Notes under the pieces: generated by a model | The model's database searches: none | What the model saw: the letters and a program-made list of their open reading frames with translations, nothing else | What the model was told of the DNA's origin: nothing | Origin: Paracoccaceae bacterium | GTDB lineage: Bacteria > Pseudomonadota > Alphaproteobacteria > Rhodobacterales > Rhodobacteraceae | DNA length: 27,042 bases | NCBI GenBank assembly: GCA_021648225.1 | Contig: JAKITE010000025.1 | Span: 1 to 27,042 of the forward strand | Reading direction: 5' to 3' | Part shown: piece after piece, positions 21,519 to 27,042 of the stretch | How the letters are laid out: each line of letters begins with the position of its first letter | Position numbering within the stretch: position 1 is the stretch's first letter | Position numbers and translations under genes: made by a program

Positions 21519-23318
21519 TCAATCATCCATCTTCAAAGCCGAAATAAATGCCTCCTGCGGAATGCTCACCCGCCCGAACTCCCGCATCCGCTTCTTACCC
21601 TTTTTCTGCTTATCCAGCAGCTTCCGCTTCCGCGTCGCATCCCCGCCATAACATTTCGCCGTAACATCCTTACGCAGCGCAGAAATCGTCTCACGCGAAA
21701 TAATCCGCCCGCCAAGCGCTGCCTGAATGGGTATCTTGAACATATGCTGCGGGATCAGCTCTTTAAGCTTTTCACACATCGCCTTGCCCCGTGCCTCGGC
21801 CCTTGACCGATGCACCATGGTTGATAGCGCATCCACGGGTTCGTCATTCACCAAGATACTCATCTTAACCAGTTGGTCCTCGGAATAATCGCCCATCGTG
21901 TAATCAAAACTGGCATAGCCTTTGGTGACCGATTTCAACCGGTCATAAAAATCAAACACCACCTCGTTCAGCGGCAGATCGTACACCACCATGGCGCGCG
22001 CACCCGCATAGGTCAGGTCAAGCTGGATACCGCGCCGGTCCTGGCATAATTTCAGCACATCGCCCAGATACTCGTCGGGCACCAGAATGGTGGCCTTGAT
22101 GCGCGGTTCCTTGATATGGTCAATCAGGGTCGGGTCGGGCATATCAGCGGGGTTGTGCATCTCAATGACGGAACCATCACGCATATACATATGGTAAATC
22201 ACCGACGGGGCCGTGGTGATCAGCGGAATGTCGTATTCCCGCTCCAGCCGATCACGGATGACCTCCAGATGCAGCAGCCCCAAAAACCCGCAGCGAAAGC
22301 CAAAACCAAGCGCGGCGGAGGTTTCCATCTCGAAACTGAAACTGGCATCGTTCAGCGCCAGTTTGTCGATCGAGGCCCGCAGGTCCTCAAATTCGGCCGC
22401 ATCCACCGGAAACAAGCCGCAAAACACCACCGGCTGGGCGGGGGCATAACCGGGCAAGGCCTCGGCAGCGCGGTTTTTGTCATGGGTGATTGTGTCGCCA
22501 ACCCGCGTATCGCGCACCTGTTTGATGCTTGCGGTCAGAATGCCGATCTCACCGGGGCCAATCGATTCAGTTTTTTCCATCTGCGGCTTTAGGAAGGCCA
22601 CCTGATCAACATTATAGGTTGCGCGGGCTTCCATCATCAAAATCTTGTCACCCTTGCGCAACACCCCGTCCATGACCCGCACCAGCACCACAACACCCAG
22701 ATACTGGTCATACCAGCTATCGACCAGCAAGGCCTTTAGCGGCGCATCACGGTCCCCTGTTGGCGGGGGCAGACGGTTAACAATTGCTTCCAGCACGTCA
22801 GGAATGCCAAGGCCGGTTTTGGCGGAAATCCGCACGGCATCACTGGCATCAATGCCGATTACATCCTCGATCTGTTGCGCCACACGGTCACAATCAGCGG
22901 CAGGCAGATCAACTTTGTTGAGTACCGGCACGATCTCATGGTCGGCCTCGATGGCGGTATACACATTGGCGAGGGTCTGCGCCTCAACGCCCTGCGCGGC
23001 ATCCACAACCAGCAAGGAACCTTCCACGGCGCGCATGGAGCGGCTGACCTCATAAGCAAAATCCACATGGCCGGGGGTGTCGATCAGATTAAGGATATAA
23101 TCCTGCCCATCGTTGGCTTTGTATTCAATGCGAACGGTGTTGGCTTTGATGGTAATGCCGCGCTCGCGCTCAATATCCATCGTGTCGAGCAACTGCGCCT
23201 GCATGTCACGATCTTTAACGGTGCCGGTCGATTGGATCAACCGGTCAGCAAGGGTGGATTTGCCATGGTCAATATGCGCCACGATAGAGAAATTGCGGAT
23301 ATGTTTAAGGTCAGTCAT
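21519..23318 (-). CDS. lepA: Elongation factor 4 (LepA), translational GTPase
   Basis: This 599-residue GTPase has all G motifs: AHIDHGKSTLADRL (G1), RGITIKANTV (G2), DTPGHVDF (G3), NKVDLP (G4) and SAKTG (G5). It continues with the EF-G-like domains and the LepA-specific C-terminal domain, ending RKRKLLDKQKKGKKRMREFG before the terminal helix. LepA assists ribosome function and assembly under ionic stress. Length and start are typical. The ATG is preceded by CTCCCCCC, with no ribosome-binding site; see the promoter entry for a possible leaderless transcript. A DUF3800 gene follows 40 bp downstream. Confidence 0.97.
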   Translation of the reverse strand: MTDLKHIRNFSIVAHIDHGKSTLADRLIQSTGTVKDRDMQAQLLDTMDIERERGITIKANTVRIEYKANDGQDYILNLIDTPGHVDFAYEVSRSMRAVEGSLLVVDAAQGVEAQTLANVYTAIEADHEIVPVLNKVDLPAADCDRVAQQIEDVIGIDASDAVRISAKTGLGIPDVLEAIVNRLPPPTGDRDAPLKALLVDSWYDQYLGVVVLVRVMDGVLRKGDKILMMEARATYNVDQVAFLKPQMEKTESIGPGEIGILTASIKQVRDTRVGDTITHDKNRAAEALPGYAPAQPVVFCGLFPVDAAEFEDLRASIDKLALNDASFSFEMETSAALGFGFRCGFLGLLHLEVIRDRLEREYDIPLITTAPSVIYHMYMRDGSVIEMHNPADMPDPTLIDHIKEPRIKATILVPDEYLGDVLKLCQDRRGIQLDLTYAGARAMVVYDLPLNEVVFDFYDRLKSVTKGYASFDYTMGDYSEDQLVKMSILVNDEPVDALSTMVHRSRAEARGKAMCEKLKELIPQHMFKIPIQAALGGRIISRETISALRKDVTAKCYGGDATRKRKLLDKQKKGKKRMREFGRVSIPQEAFISALKMDD

Positions 23319-23326
23319 GGGGGGAG

Positions 23327-23355
23327 GGTATGGTTTGGAAATTGGGTTTGGTCAA
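23327..23355 (-). promoter_or_regulatory. Candidate lepA promoter placing transcription start at the ATG
   Basis: On the minus strand TTGACC (23350-23355) and CATACC (23327-23332) have a 17-bp spacer. Only eight bases lie between the -10 and the lepA ATG, so the predicted transcription start is at or within a few bases of the start codon. The -10 is weak (three of six bases). Confidence 0.4.
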
Positions 23356-23361
23356 GGGGGG

Positions 23362-23390
23362 TTGAAATGAACGCAGCTACTCTTTAGACA
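23362..23390 (+). promoter_or_regulatory. Candidate promoter for the zinc-ribbon gene pair
   Basis: TTGAAA (23362-23367) and TAGACA (23385-23390) have a 17-bp spacer, 52 bp before the ATG of the zinc-ribbon gene. The -10 matches moderately. Confidence 0.33.
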
Positions 23391-23442
23391 AGGTTAGAAC
23401 GTATCAAGAACAGAGCTAAAGTTTAAGCGGTAGAGCGAAACA

Positions 23443-23697
23443 ATGAAAAACAACTATGACCGGAGTATTTCATTAATCTGCGCTATATGCGCGTCAGATC
23501 AATTCGAATTTGACGCTGACCTACCGGAGGAAGAAAGAGTTTATACCTGTGGCGATTGCCATGAAGTCTACTCTCACGATGAAATCATCAGCAAAAATTC
23601 TGAAAAATTATCCAAGATGGTTGATGAGATCGGCAAAGAATTTGTGGCTGACGCAACTAAAAAACTAAAAAAGGCATTCTCCAAATTTGGAAAATAG
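23443..23697 (+). CDS. Small zinc-ribbon protein
   Basis: This 84-residue protein has two CxxC knuckles, Cys13/Cys16 (ICAICAS) and Cys36/Cys39 (YTCGDCHE), 20 residues apart, the form of a zinc ribbon. After it comes a Lys/Glu-rich amphipathic helix (about 48-84) ending KKLKKAFSKFGK. The N-terminus MKNNYDRSISLICAIC and the FEFD after the first knuckle resemble a group of short bacterial zinc-ribbon proteins of unknown function. It is probably cytoplasmic. The next gene starts 7 bp after its stop, so they are likely co-transcribed. The pair sits between lepA and palindromic repeats. Confidence 0.7.
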   Translation: MKNNYDRSISLICAICASDQFEFDADLPEEERVYTCGDCHEVYSHDEIISKNSEKLSKMVDEIGKEFVADATKKLKKAFSKFGK

Positions 23698-23704
23698 GTG
23701 ATGA

Positions 23705-24166
23705 ATGGGAGCTCCTGAAATAATTTCTTTGGTCGCGATTTTGGTTGCAGTGGTGTCACTTTGGATTTCTTACGTCAATTCAAAAAACCAAAAAGCATTG
23801 AGCTTGTATGAGCTTGAGTGGTTACGGATTCAGATTGCGGGCGCGCAAACAGAATATTCGGCTGGAAGGAAAGCCAGTTTATCTGCAAGGATGTACCAGA
23901 TAGGTAAAACGGACTGGCGCATTAAGTTGTTTAACCGGGGGCCAAGTGATGCATTTAATGTCCGTGTGGAATTGAATGACGACAATGAATTCCTACGTAA
24001 AAATGAGGTTGATCGAAAGTTACCATTGAACAAAATGGAAAAGGGACAGTCGGTCGAATTTATTGCCATTGTGCCTCTCGCTACTCATGCGAAAGAAGAA
24101 ATAACCATTGTCTGGTTGGATTCTGAAAACACTGAAAAACGAACAACCGTAACATTAACACTTTAG
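23705..24166 (+). CDS. Membrane-anchored protein of unknown function
   Basis: This 153-residue protein has one N-terminal membrane segment (residues about 5-25, IISLVAILVAVVSLWISYVN), a basic and helical linker (to about 60), and a beta-rich C-terminal domain: DWRIKLFNRGPSDAFNVRVEL, then GQSVEFIAIVPL and TVTLTL. That domain resembles immunoglobulin-like folds that follow a membrane anchor, with the phrase 'NRGPSDAFNV' common in such proteins. No catalytic motif is visible. It follows the zinc-ribbon gene by 7 bp, with AGGTGATGA as a ribosome-binding site. I do not recognise a named family. Confidence 0.65.
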   Translation: MGAPEIISLVAILVAVVSLWISYVNSKNQKALSLYELEWLRIQIAGAQTEYSAGRKASLSARMYQIGKTDWRIKLFNRGPSDAFNVRVELNDDNEFLRKNEVDRKLPLNKMEKGQSVEFIAIVPLATHAKEEITIVWLDSENTEKRTTVTLTL

Positions 24167-24212
24167 ATAAATTCAGGGCATCGCTCGGATCTCAGGCGTG
24201 GGCGAGAAGCGC

Positions 24213-24282
24213 CCTCCCGTCACGCTGGAAGCGTGCCTCCGGCACGACGGGGGAGGTTCGTGCGCTGCCCGGCGAGCCGGGC
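24213..24282. repeat. GC-rich nested palindromes
   Basis: Four hairpins are packed into 70 bp: an outer pair CCTCCCGTC / GACGGGGGAGG (24213-24255) enclosing CACGCT-gga-AGCGTG and GTGCC-tcc-GGCAC, followed by GCCCGG-CGAG-CCGGGC (24267-24282). The GC content is far above the surrounding genes. The form suggests another REP-like intergenic element, different from the GTAGGGTG family 38 bp away. Confidence 0.65.
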
Positions 24283-24319
24283 GGGGTGGTTGATATCAAG
24301 CTCTGCACTCAAAATTCCC

Positions 24320-24345
24320 GTAGGGTGCGTGGTCCCCACGCACCG
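24320..24345. repeat. GTAGGGTG palindromic element, copy D (left half only)
   Basis: The 26 bp from GTAGGGTGCGTG through CCCCACGCACCG are identical to the left half of copies A and C, almost 4 kb away. The right half is absent; the following bases up to the lipoprotein gene at 24532 show no gene or clear promoter. Confidence 0.78.
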
Positions 24346-24531
24346 CTCGCAACACCTCAAACAACCCCCATCCGTTAACCTTTCAACGGCATATGGAAAA
24401 ACTACGGAAAACTTATATAAAAATTATACTTGCTTTTGGCAGGTTCACCCAAATCGTAAACATGGCGTTAACCCCGCTTTAACCCTTCTTTGACCATATA
24501 AAGGTGATTTTAGTTAAATGGTGTTTATCCT

Positions 24532-24828
24532 GTGGGTCACTTCAAAACCATGTTTACCGTTGCCTTTATTCTGGGTGGATGCGCTTCTCCGTCGATCCAG
24601 TATCTGGGGGTGGAACCGCAACAGGTGGCGGTTGGTGGAATGGATTTCAAAATTTACCAAATTGGCGAAAATGTTCAGGTGATACGGGTGAATGCGGGGC
24701 GGCCTCCGGGGGGATCAGAATTTCGGATTCTGGTTATTCGCGCCATCGAACAAGCCACCGGATGCGAGGTGGACCGGGATTCGCTGGAAGGCGATTTCAA
24801 TCTGGTAGACGGGGTTGTTGCATGCTAA
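24532..24828 (+). CDS. Small lipoprotein-like protein
   Basis: This 98-residue protein begins with a GTG (MGHFKTMFTVAFILGGCASP), giving a short signal with Cys17 in LGGC, a lipobox-like site. The mature part (QYLGVEPQQVAVGGMDFKIY, then VIRVNAG, then IRAIEQATGCEVDRDSLEGD, ending VVAC) resembles a family of short Rhodobacterales proteins of unknown function with a conserved GC pair of cysteines (Cys78, Cys98) that could form a disulfide. An in-frame ATG (24550) would leave too short a signal. No ribosome-binding site is clear. A longer overlapping frame (24504-24848) was rejected. Confidence 0.55.
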   Translation: MGHFKTMFTVAFILGGCASPSIQYLGVEPQQVAVGGMDFKIYQIGENVQVIRVNAGRPPGGSEFRILVIRAIEQATGCEVDRDSLEGDFNLVDGVVAC

Positions 24829-24865
24829 AAGACACGCAAAAAGTGTAATCAAGTAAGGGATAGTA

Positions 24866-25279
24866 ATGAATAAATCTGTTGTTGTAGCTGTAATCGCTGC
24901 GGTATTTGTTTCTGGTTGTGTTGAACAGACCTTTCAAGTGCGCCAAAATATCAGTTATGAACGGTTTGAGCGGGATTCGGTTCAATGCCGCACCACCGCT
25001 TTGCAAAATGTGCCAAATAACAGCGTGACAACATGGATGCCATATGTTGGCTTCTATACCGAAGACACCAATGCGGTGCTGCGCCTGAATAACTATAACA
25101 TCTGTATGCGTGACCTTAACTATCAGGAATTAACCGTGCCGCCCTGCACCGGAGAGGCGGCCAGCACAGCGCGGGCGTTGTTTAGTGATCCGGGTTATCG
25201 GCGCACAGAAATGCGGATTCAGGCCAACACATGTTTTGTGACCAACATGACGCAACAGGTATATTTCTATAGCGAATAG
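24866..25279 (+). CDS. Probable lipoprotein of unknown function
   Basis: This 137-residue protein starts MNKSVVVAVIAAVFVSGCVE: a signal peptide ending in a VSGC lipobox with Cys18 as the lipid-bearing residue. The mature part holds four further cysteines (in QCRTT, NICMRD, PPCTGE and NTCFVT), which could form two disulfides, and is rich in Asn, Thr and Tyr. AAGGGATAGT precedes the ATG. It follows the other lipoprotein-like gene by 37 bp and is probably in the same unit. No family recognised. Confidence 0.75.
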   Translation: MNKSVVVAVIAAVFVSGCVEQTFQVRQNISYERFERDSVQCRTTALQNVPNNSVTTWMPYVGFYTEDTNAVLRLNNYNICMRDLNYQELTVPPCTGEAASTARALFSDPGYRRTEMRIQANTCFVTNMTQQVYFYSE

Positions 25280-25567
25280 ACCGCAATTGGCCCTTGGTCT
25301 TGCGTGACAAAACCGGTTCCTGATGGTTAACAGTGTCACAACAAAACACAAATCTAACCGCGCAGAAAACAGAAGAAAATTTGTAAATTTTCTCCGGTCG
25401 GCTGGGGGCTGTGGCTATATTTCCGATTGCCGTGCCGTGTTGGATCCTGACCAGATAAGCCGACATATTTTGCGGAGATTCCAGCGCTGAACATCCTTGT
25501 TCAAACGGGGCTATTGCCCCATGCGGCGGTATCGCGGTTGCATAGCCAGATTGTTAAGGATAAAATA
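25280..25567. other. Non-coding region between lipoprotein and 65-residue gene
   Basis: This 288-bp stretch shows no credible gene. It holds a perfect 20-bp palindrome with arms AGAAAATTTG and CAAATTTTCT-like symmetry at 25374-25393 (GAAAATTT-GT-AAATTTTC), and a small hairpin GGGGC-TATT-GCCCC (25507-25520). I searched by eye for tRNA, SRP-RNA and tmRNA features and saw none. A small RNA cannot be excluded. Confidence 0.4.
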
Positions 25568-25601
25568 AAAACGGACGCCCCGTTGCCGGTGGCGTCCGTT
25601 T
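25568..25601 (-). terminator. Rho-independent terminator of the 65-residue gene
   Basis: AAACGGACGCC (25568-25578) and GGCGTCCGTTT (25591-25601) form a perfect 11-bp stem. Read on the minus strand it is followed by TTTTATTTTA, and it begins 23 bp after the minus-strand stop codon. On the plus strand the T-run is much shorter. Confidence 0.82.
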
Positions 25602-25624
25602 AATTCTTGGATAAGGTGAAAACC

Positions 25625-25822
25625 TTATGTGGAGGTTTCAGTGCTTGTCAGTGCAAGAATCAGAACCCCGAGAATTACCAGTGGGATCAACCAAGCACCG
25701 GAACCGCCCATAGGAGCAGCTTCTTCAATCATGGTGACTTCTGGTGCGGTGTAAACCAATGTGCCAGCGGATGCAGCGCCTGCTGCAAGTGTGCCCAATA
25801 GGGCCAGTGTAAGAGATTTCAT
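25625..25822 (-). CDS. Small secreted, single-pass membrane protein
   Basis: This 65-residue protein has a signal peptide (MKSLTLALLGTLAAGAASAG), a short exposed acidic stretch (TLVYTAPEVTMIEEAAPMGG), then one membrane helix (GAWLIPLVILGVLILAL) and a polar tail (TSTETST). Similar tiny proteins, with an acidic V-E-P-M-type segment before GSGxWxIPL and one helix, recur in Rhodobacterales in my memory; none has a known role. AAGGAATAAAAAC precedes the ATG, and a strong terminator follows, which suggests high expression. It is divergent from the glycosyltransferase gene across 150 bp. Confidence 0.75.
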   Translation of the reverse strand: MKSLTLALLGTLAAGAASAGTLVYTAPEVTMIEEAAPMGGSGAWLIPLVILGVLILALTSTETST

Positions 25823-25972
25823 GTTTTTATTCCTTAGAATTTGCGCAATTAAGGTTAGCCGTTCGGCATCCCCCTTTAAGCATAGGTTTTTGGCAATAAC
25901 CAGTGTTTTTGCGTTAATTGGTGGTATTAATTCTGTTTGTGGGATACCTGTTGCCGAAATGCAATAGTGTTA

Positions 25973-26956
25973 ATGCCGGAGCAAATGGCGCGTATGAATA
26001 AAGAAGAACAGCCTCTATCCTTTTGTATTGCTTTATGTTCCCGTCAGCGTCCACAGTTATTGCGGCGTTGCCTTGCTTCGCTTGACCAGCTTGTGATCCC
26101 TGAAGATATAGCAGTATCCGTGCTGGTGGTCGAAAATAACGAGACCTCGCAATATCAGGAGATATTGCAGGATTTTGGCAAGGTTTTGCCTCTGACCCAT
26201 GTATCGGAACCCCGCGCAGGGCTGGTATATGCGCGCAATAAAATTCTGGATACGGTGGCGAAAATGCAGGTTGACTGGATGGGGGGGGTTGATGATGACC
26301 AGATTATTGACCAGCAATGGCTGGTGCATATGGTGGCGGCAATTCGAGAGTTTCCCGATACAAAAGTCTTTGTCGGAGATTGGCGGCGTCAGGTGCCCAA
26401 AGATGTACCCTATTGGTATCCGACTTTAAATTTGCCTAAAAAACTGCCAACTGGCGCATTGTTACGCGAAGCTGTAAGCGGAAATACCGCCATTGATGCC
26501 TCGGTTTTCAGGGCTTCGGGCATGGGGTTGCGGTTTGACATGGCATATAACTTTCTGGGTGGCGAAGATACGGATTTTGGCGTGCAATACTTGAGCAAGG
26601 GCGGTAAAATCCGGTTTGTTTCCGGCGCGCGCACCGAAGAAGATATTCACGACACCCGCACCAGCCTCAAGGCGCGGCTGAAGCGGGTGAGCATGAGCAA
26701 TTTCATTTTGGCCAAGGTGCGTCATCACCGTAAATCAGCAATTTTTGCATGGGGTTGGACCTTGCAAATCTTGTATCGTAGCATGGCTTTAGGCGTGGTA
26801 AACCTGATCCTCGCTGGTGTTGCCCTGCCGTTTCGGGAACGCTGGGCGATGAAACGTTATGGCGTGGCGCTCAAATTTTATGCCAAAATTCGCGGGATAT
26901 TCTGGTATTATTCAGGCAAAAACCCCGAGCAATACCGCGATATTGACGGCAATTAG
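25973..26956 (+). CDS. Family 2 glycosyltransferase (GT-A fold)
   Basis: This protein of about 327 residues has the GT2 start SFCIALCSRQRPQLLRRCLA followed by VSVLVVENNETSQ, and the metal- and sugar-nucleotide-binding acid cluster GGVDDDQ near residue 105. The acceptor-side residues GGEDTDFG (about 192-199) are typical of GT2. A hydrophobic segment near the C-terminus (ILYRSMALGVVNLILAGVAL) suggests membrane attachment. The start is uncertain: ATGs at 25973, 25985 and 25994 are possible and none has an ideal ribosome-binding site. Product is unknown; it may build a surface polysaccharide. Confidence 0.8.
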   Translation: MPEQMARMNKEEQPLSFCIALCSRQRPQLLRRCLASLDQLVIPEDIAVSVLVVENNETSQYQEILQDFGKVLPLTHVSEPRAGLVYARNKILDTVAKMQVDWMGGVDDDQIIDQQWLVHMVAAIREFPDTKVFVGDWRRQVPKDVPYWYPTLNLPKKLPTGALLREAVSGNTAIDASVFRASGMGLRFDMAYNFLGGEDTDFGVQYLSKGGKIRFVSGARTEEDIHDTRTSLKARLKRVSMSNFILAKVRHHRKSAIFAWGWTLQILYRSMALGVVNLILAGVALPFRERWAMKRYGVALKFYAKIRGIFWYYSGKNPEQYRDIDGN

Positions 26957-26994
26957 CGGTTTCGATTGGCCAATAAGCCGATTATACAGCCCCC

Positions 26995-27042
26995 ATGACC
27001 CAAAACCCACCAAACCTGCGCCCCGACCTGGCCCGTGCCCAA
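26995..27042 (+). CDS. Start of a gene, possibly rimO (cut by window edge)
   Basis: An ATG at 26995 opens a frame (MTQNPPNLRPDLARAQ) that runs off the window. The segment NPPNLRPDLA resembles the N-terminus of Rhodobacterales RimO, the radical SAM enzyme that methylthiolates ribosomal protein uS12. Only 16 residues are visible and no cluster-binding cysteines are reached, so this is tentative. Confidence 0.4.
   Translation, partial: MTQNPPNLRPDLARAQ

Noticed and set aside
24504..24848. 114-residue open frame overlapping the first lipoprotein gene
   Set aside because: It is Trp/Gly/Arg-rich without a signal or family match; the alternative frame has a lipobox and a recognisable mature region.
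25182..25466. Minus-strand frame antisense to the second lipoprotein gene
   Set aside because: No ribosome-binding site, odd composition, and it overlaps a convincing lipoprotein gene.
25440..25560. Possible SRP RNA, tmRNA or tRNA in the gap before the 65-residue gene
   Set aside because: No GGAAGCAG-type SRP loop, tRNA arms or T-loop geometry could be found by eye.

Overview
The window looks like a chromosomal segment of an alphaproteobacterium of the Rhodobacterales (Roseobacter-type) with moderate GC. The evidence is the conserved block gpmI-envC-ctpA-rppH, a GapR/DUF2312 gene, a PutA without an N-terminal DNA-binding domain beside a divergent Lrp-type PutR, an ABHD10-like hydrolase, DUF1285, and what looks like the first codons of a Rhodobacterales-type rimO at the right edge. 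No rRNA, tRNA, CRISPR array, IS transposase or phage module could be recognised.

Left part (1-7.5 kb): the 3' end of a DUF1285 gene, then two tandem paralogous membrane-anchored LytTR regulators (490-2344). They converge on a minus-strand block, gpmI > envC-like > ctpA > rppH (6892 down to 2358), with TAATG coupling between gpmI and envC. A small DUF3781 gene sits tail-to-tail with thrS, their stop codons overlapping.

Middle (7.5-18.8 kb): thrS; a Tat-signal protein made almost entirely of 16 PSxSx pentapeptides; an ABHD10-like serine hydrolase whose 3' end overlaps a convergent DJ-1/PfpI gene by 49 bp; a small membrane protein; gapR followed by a TauE/SafE exporter with a TTG start; putA with divergent putR across two A/T half-site pairs; a glycosyltransferase coupled to putR; and rpmB with a clear promoter and terminator.

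Right part (18.8-27 kb): a DUF2946-like gene and a PCu(A)C copper chaperone, a low-molecular-weight protein tyrosine phosphatase, a cluster of GTAGGGTG palindromic elements, a DUF3800 gene, lepA (possibly leaderless), a small zinc-ribbon gene paired with a membrane-anchored unknown, two small lipoprotein-like genes, a 65-residue secreted or membrane peptide, a family 2 glycosyltransferase, and the putative rimO start.

Most of the window is core housekeeping. The parts least explained by known systems are the tandem LytTR pair, the repeat-rich Tat protein, and the accessory genes (DUF3800, zinc-ribbon pair) around lepA among the palindromic repeats. Start codons were moved from the longest ORF where a ribosome-binding site, promoter or family alignment argued for it; these cases are stated.
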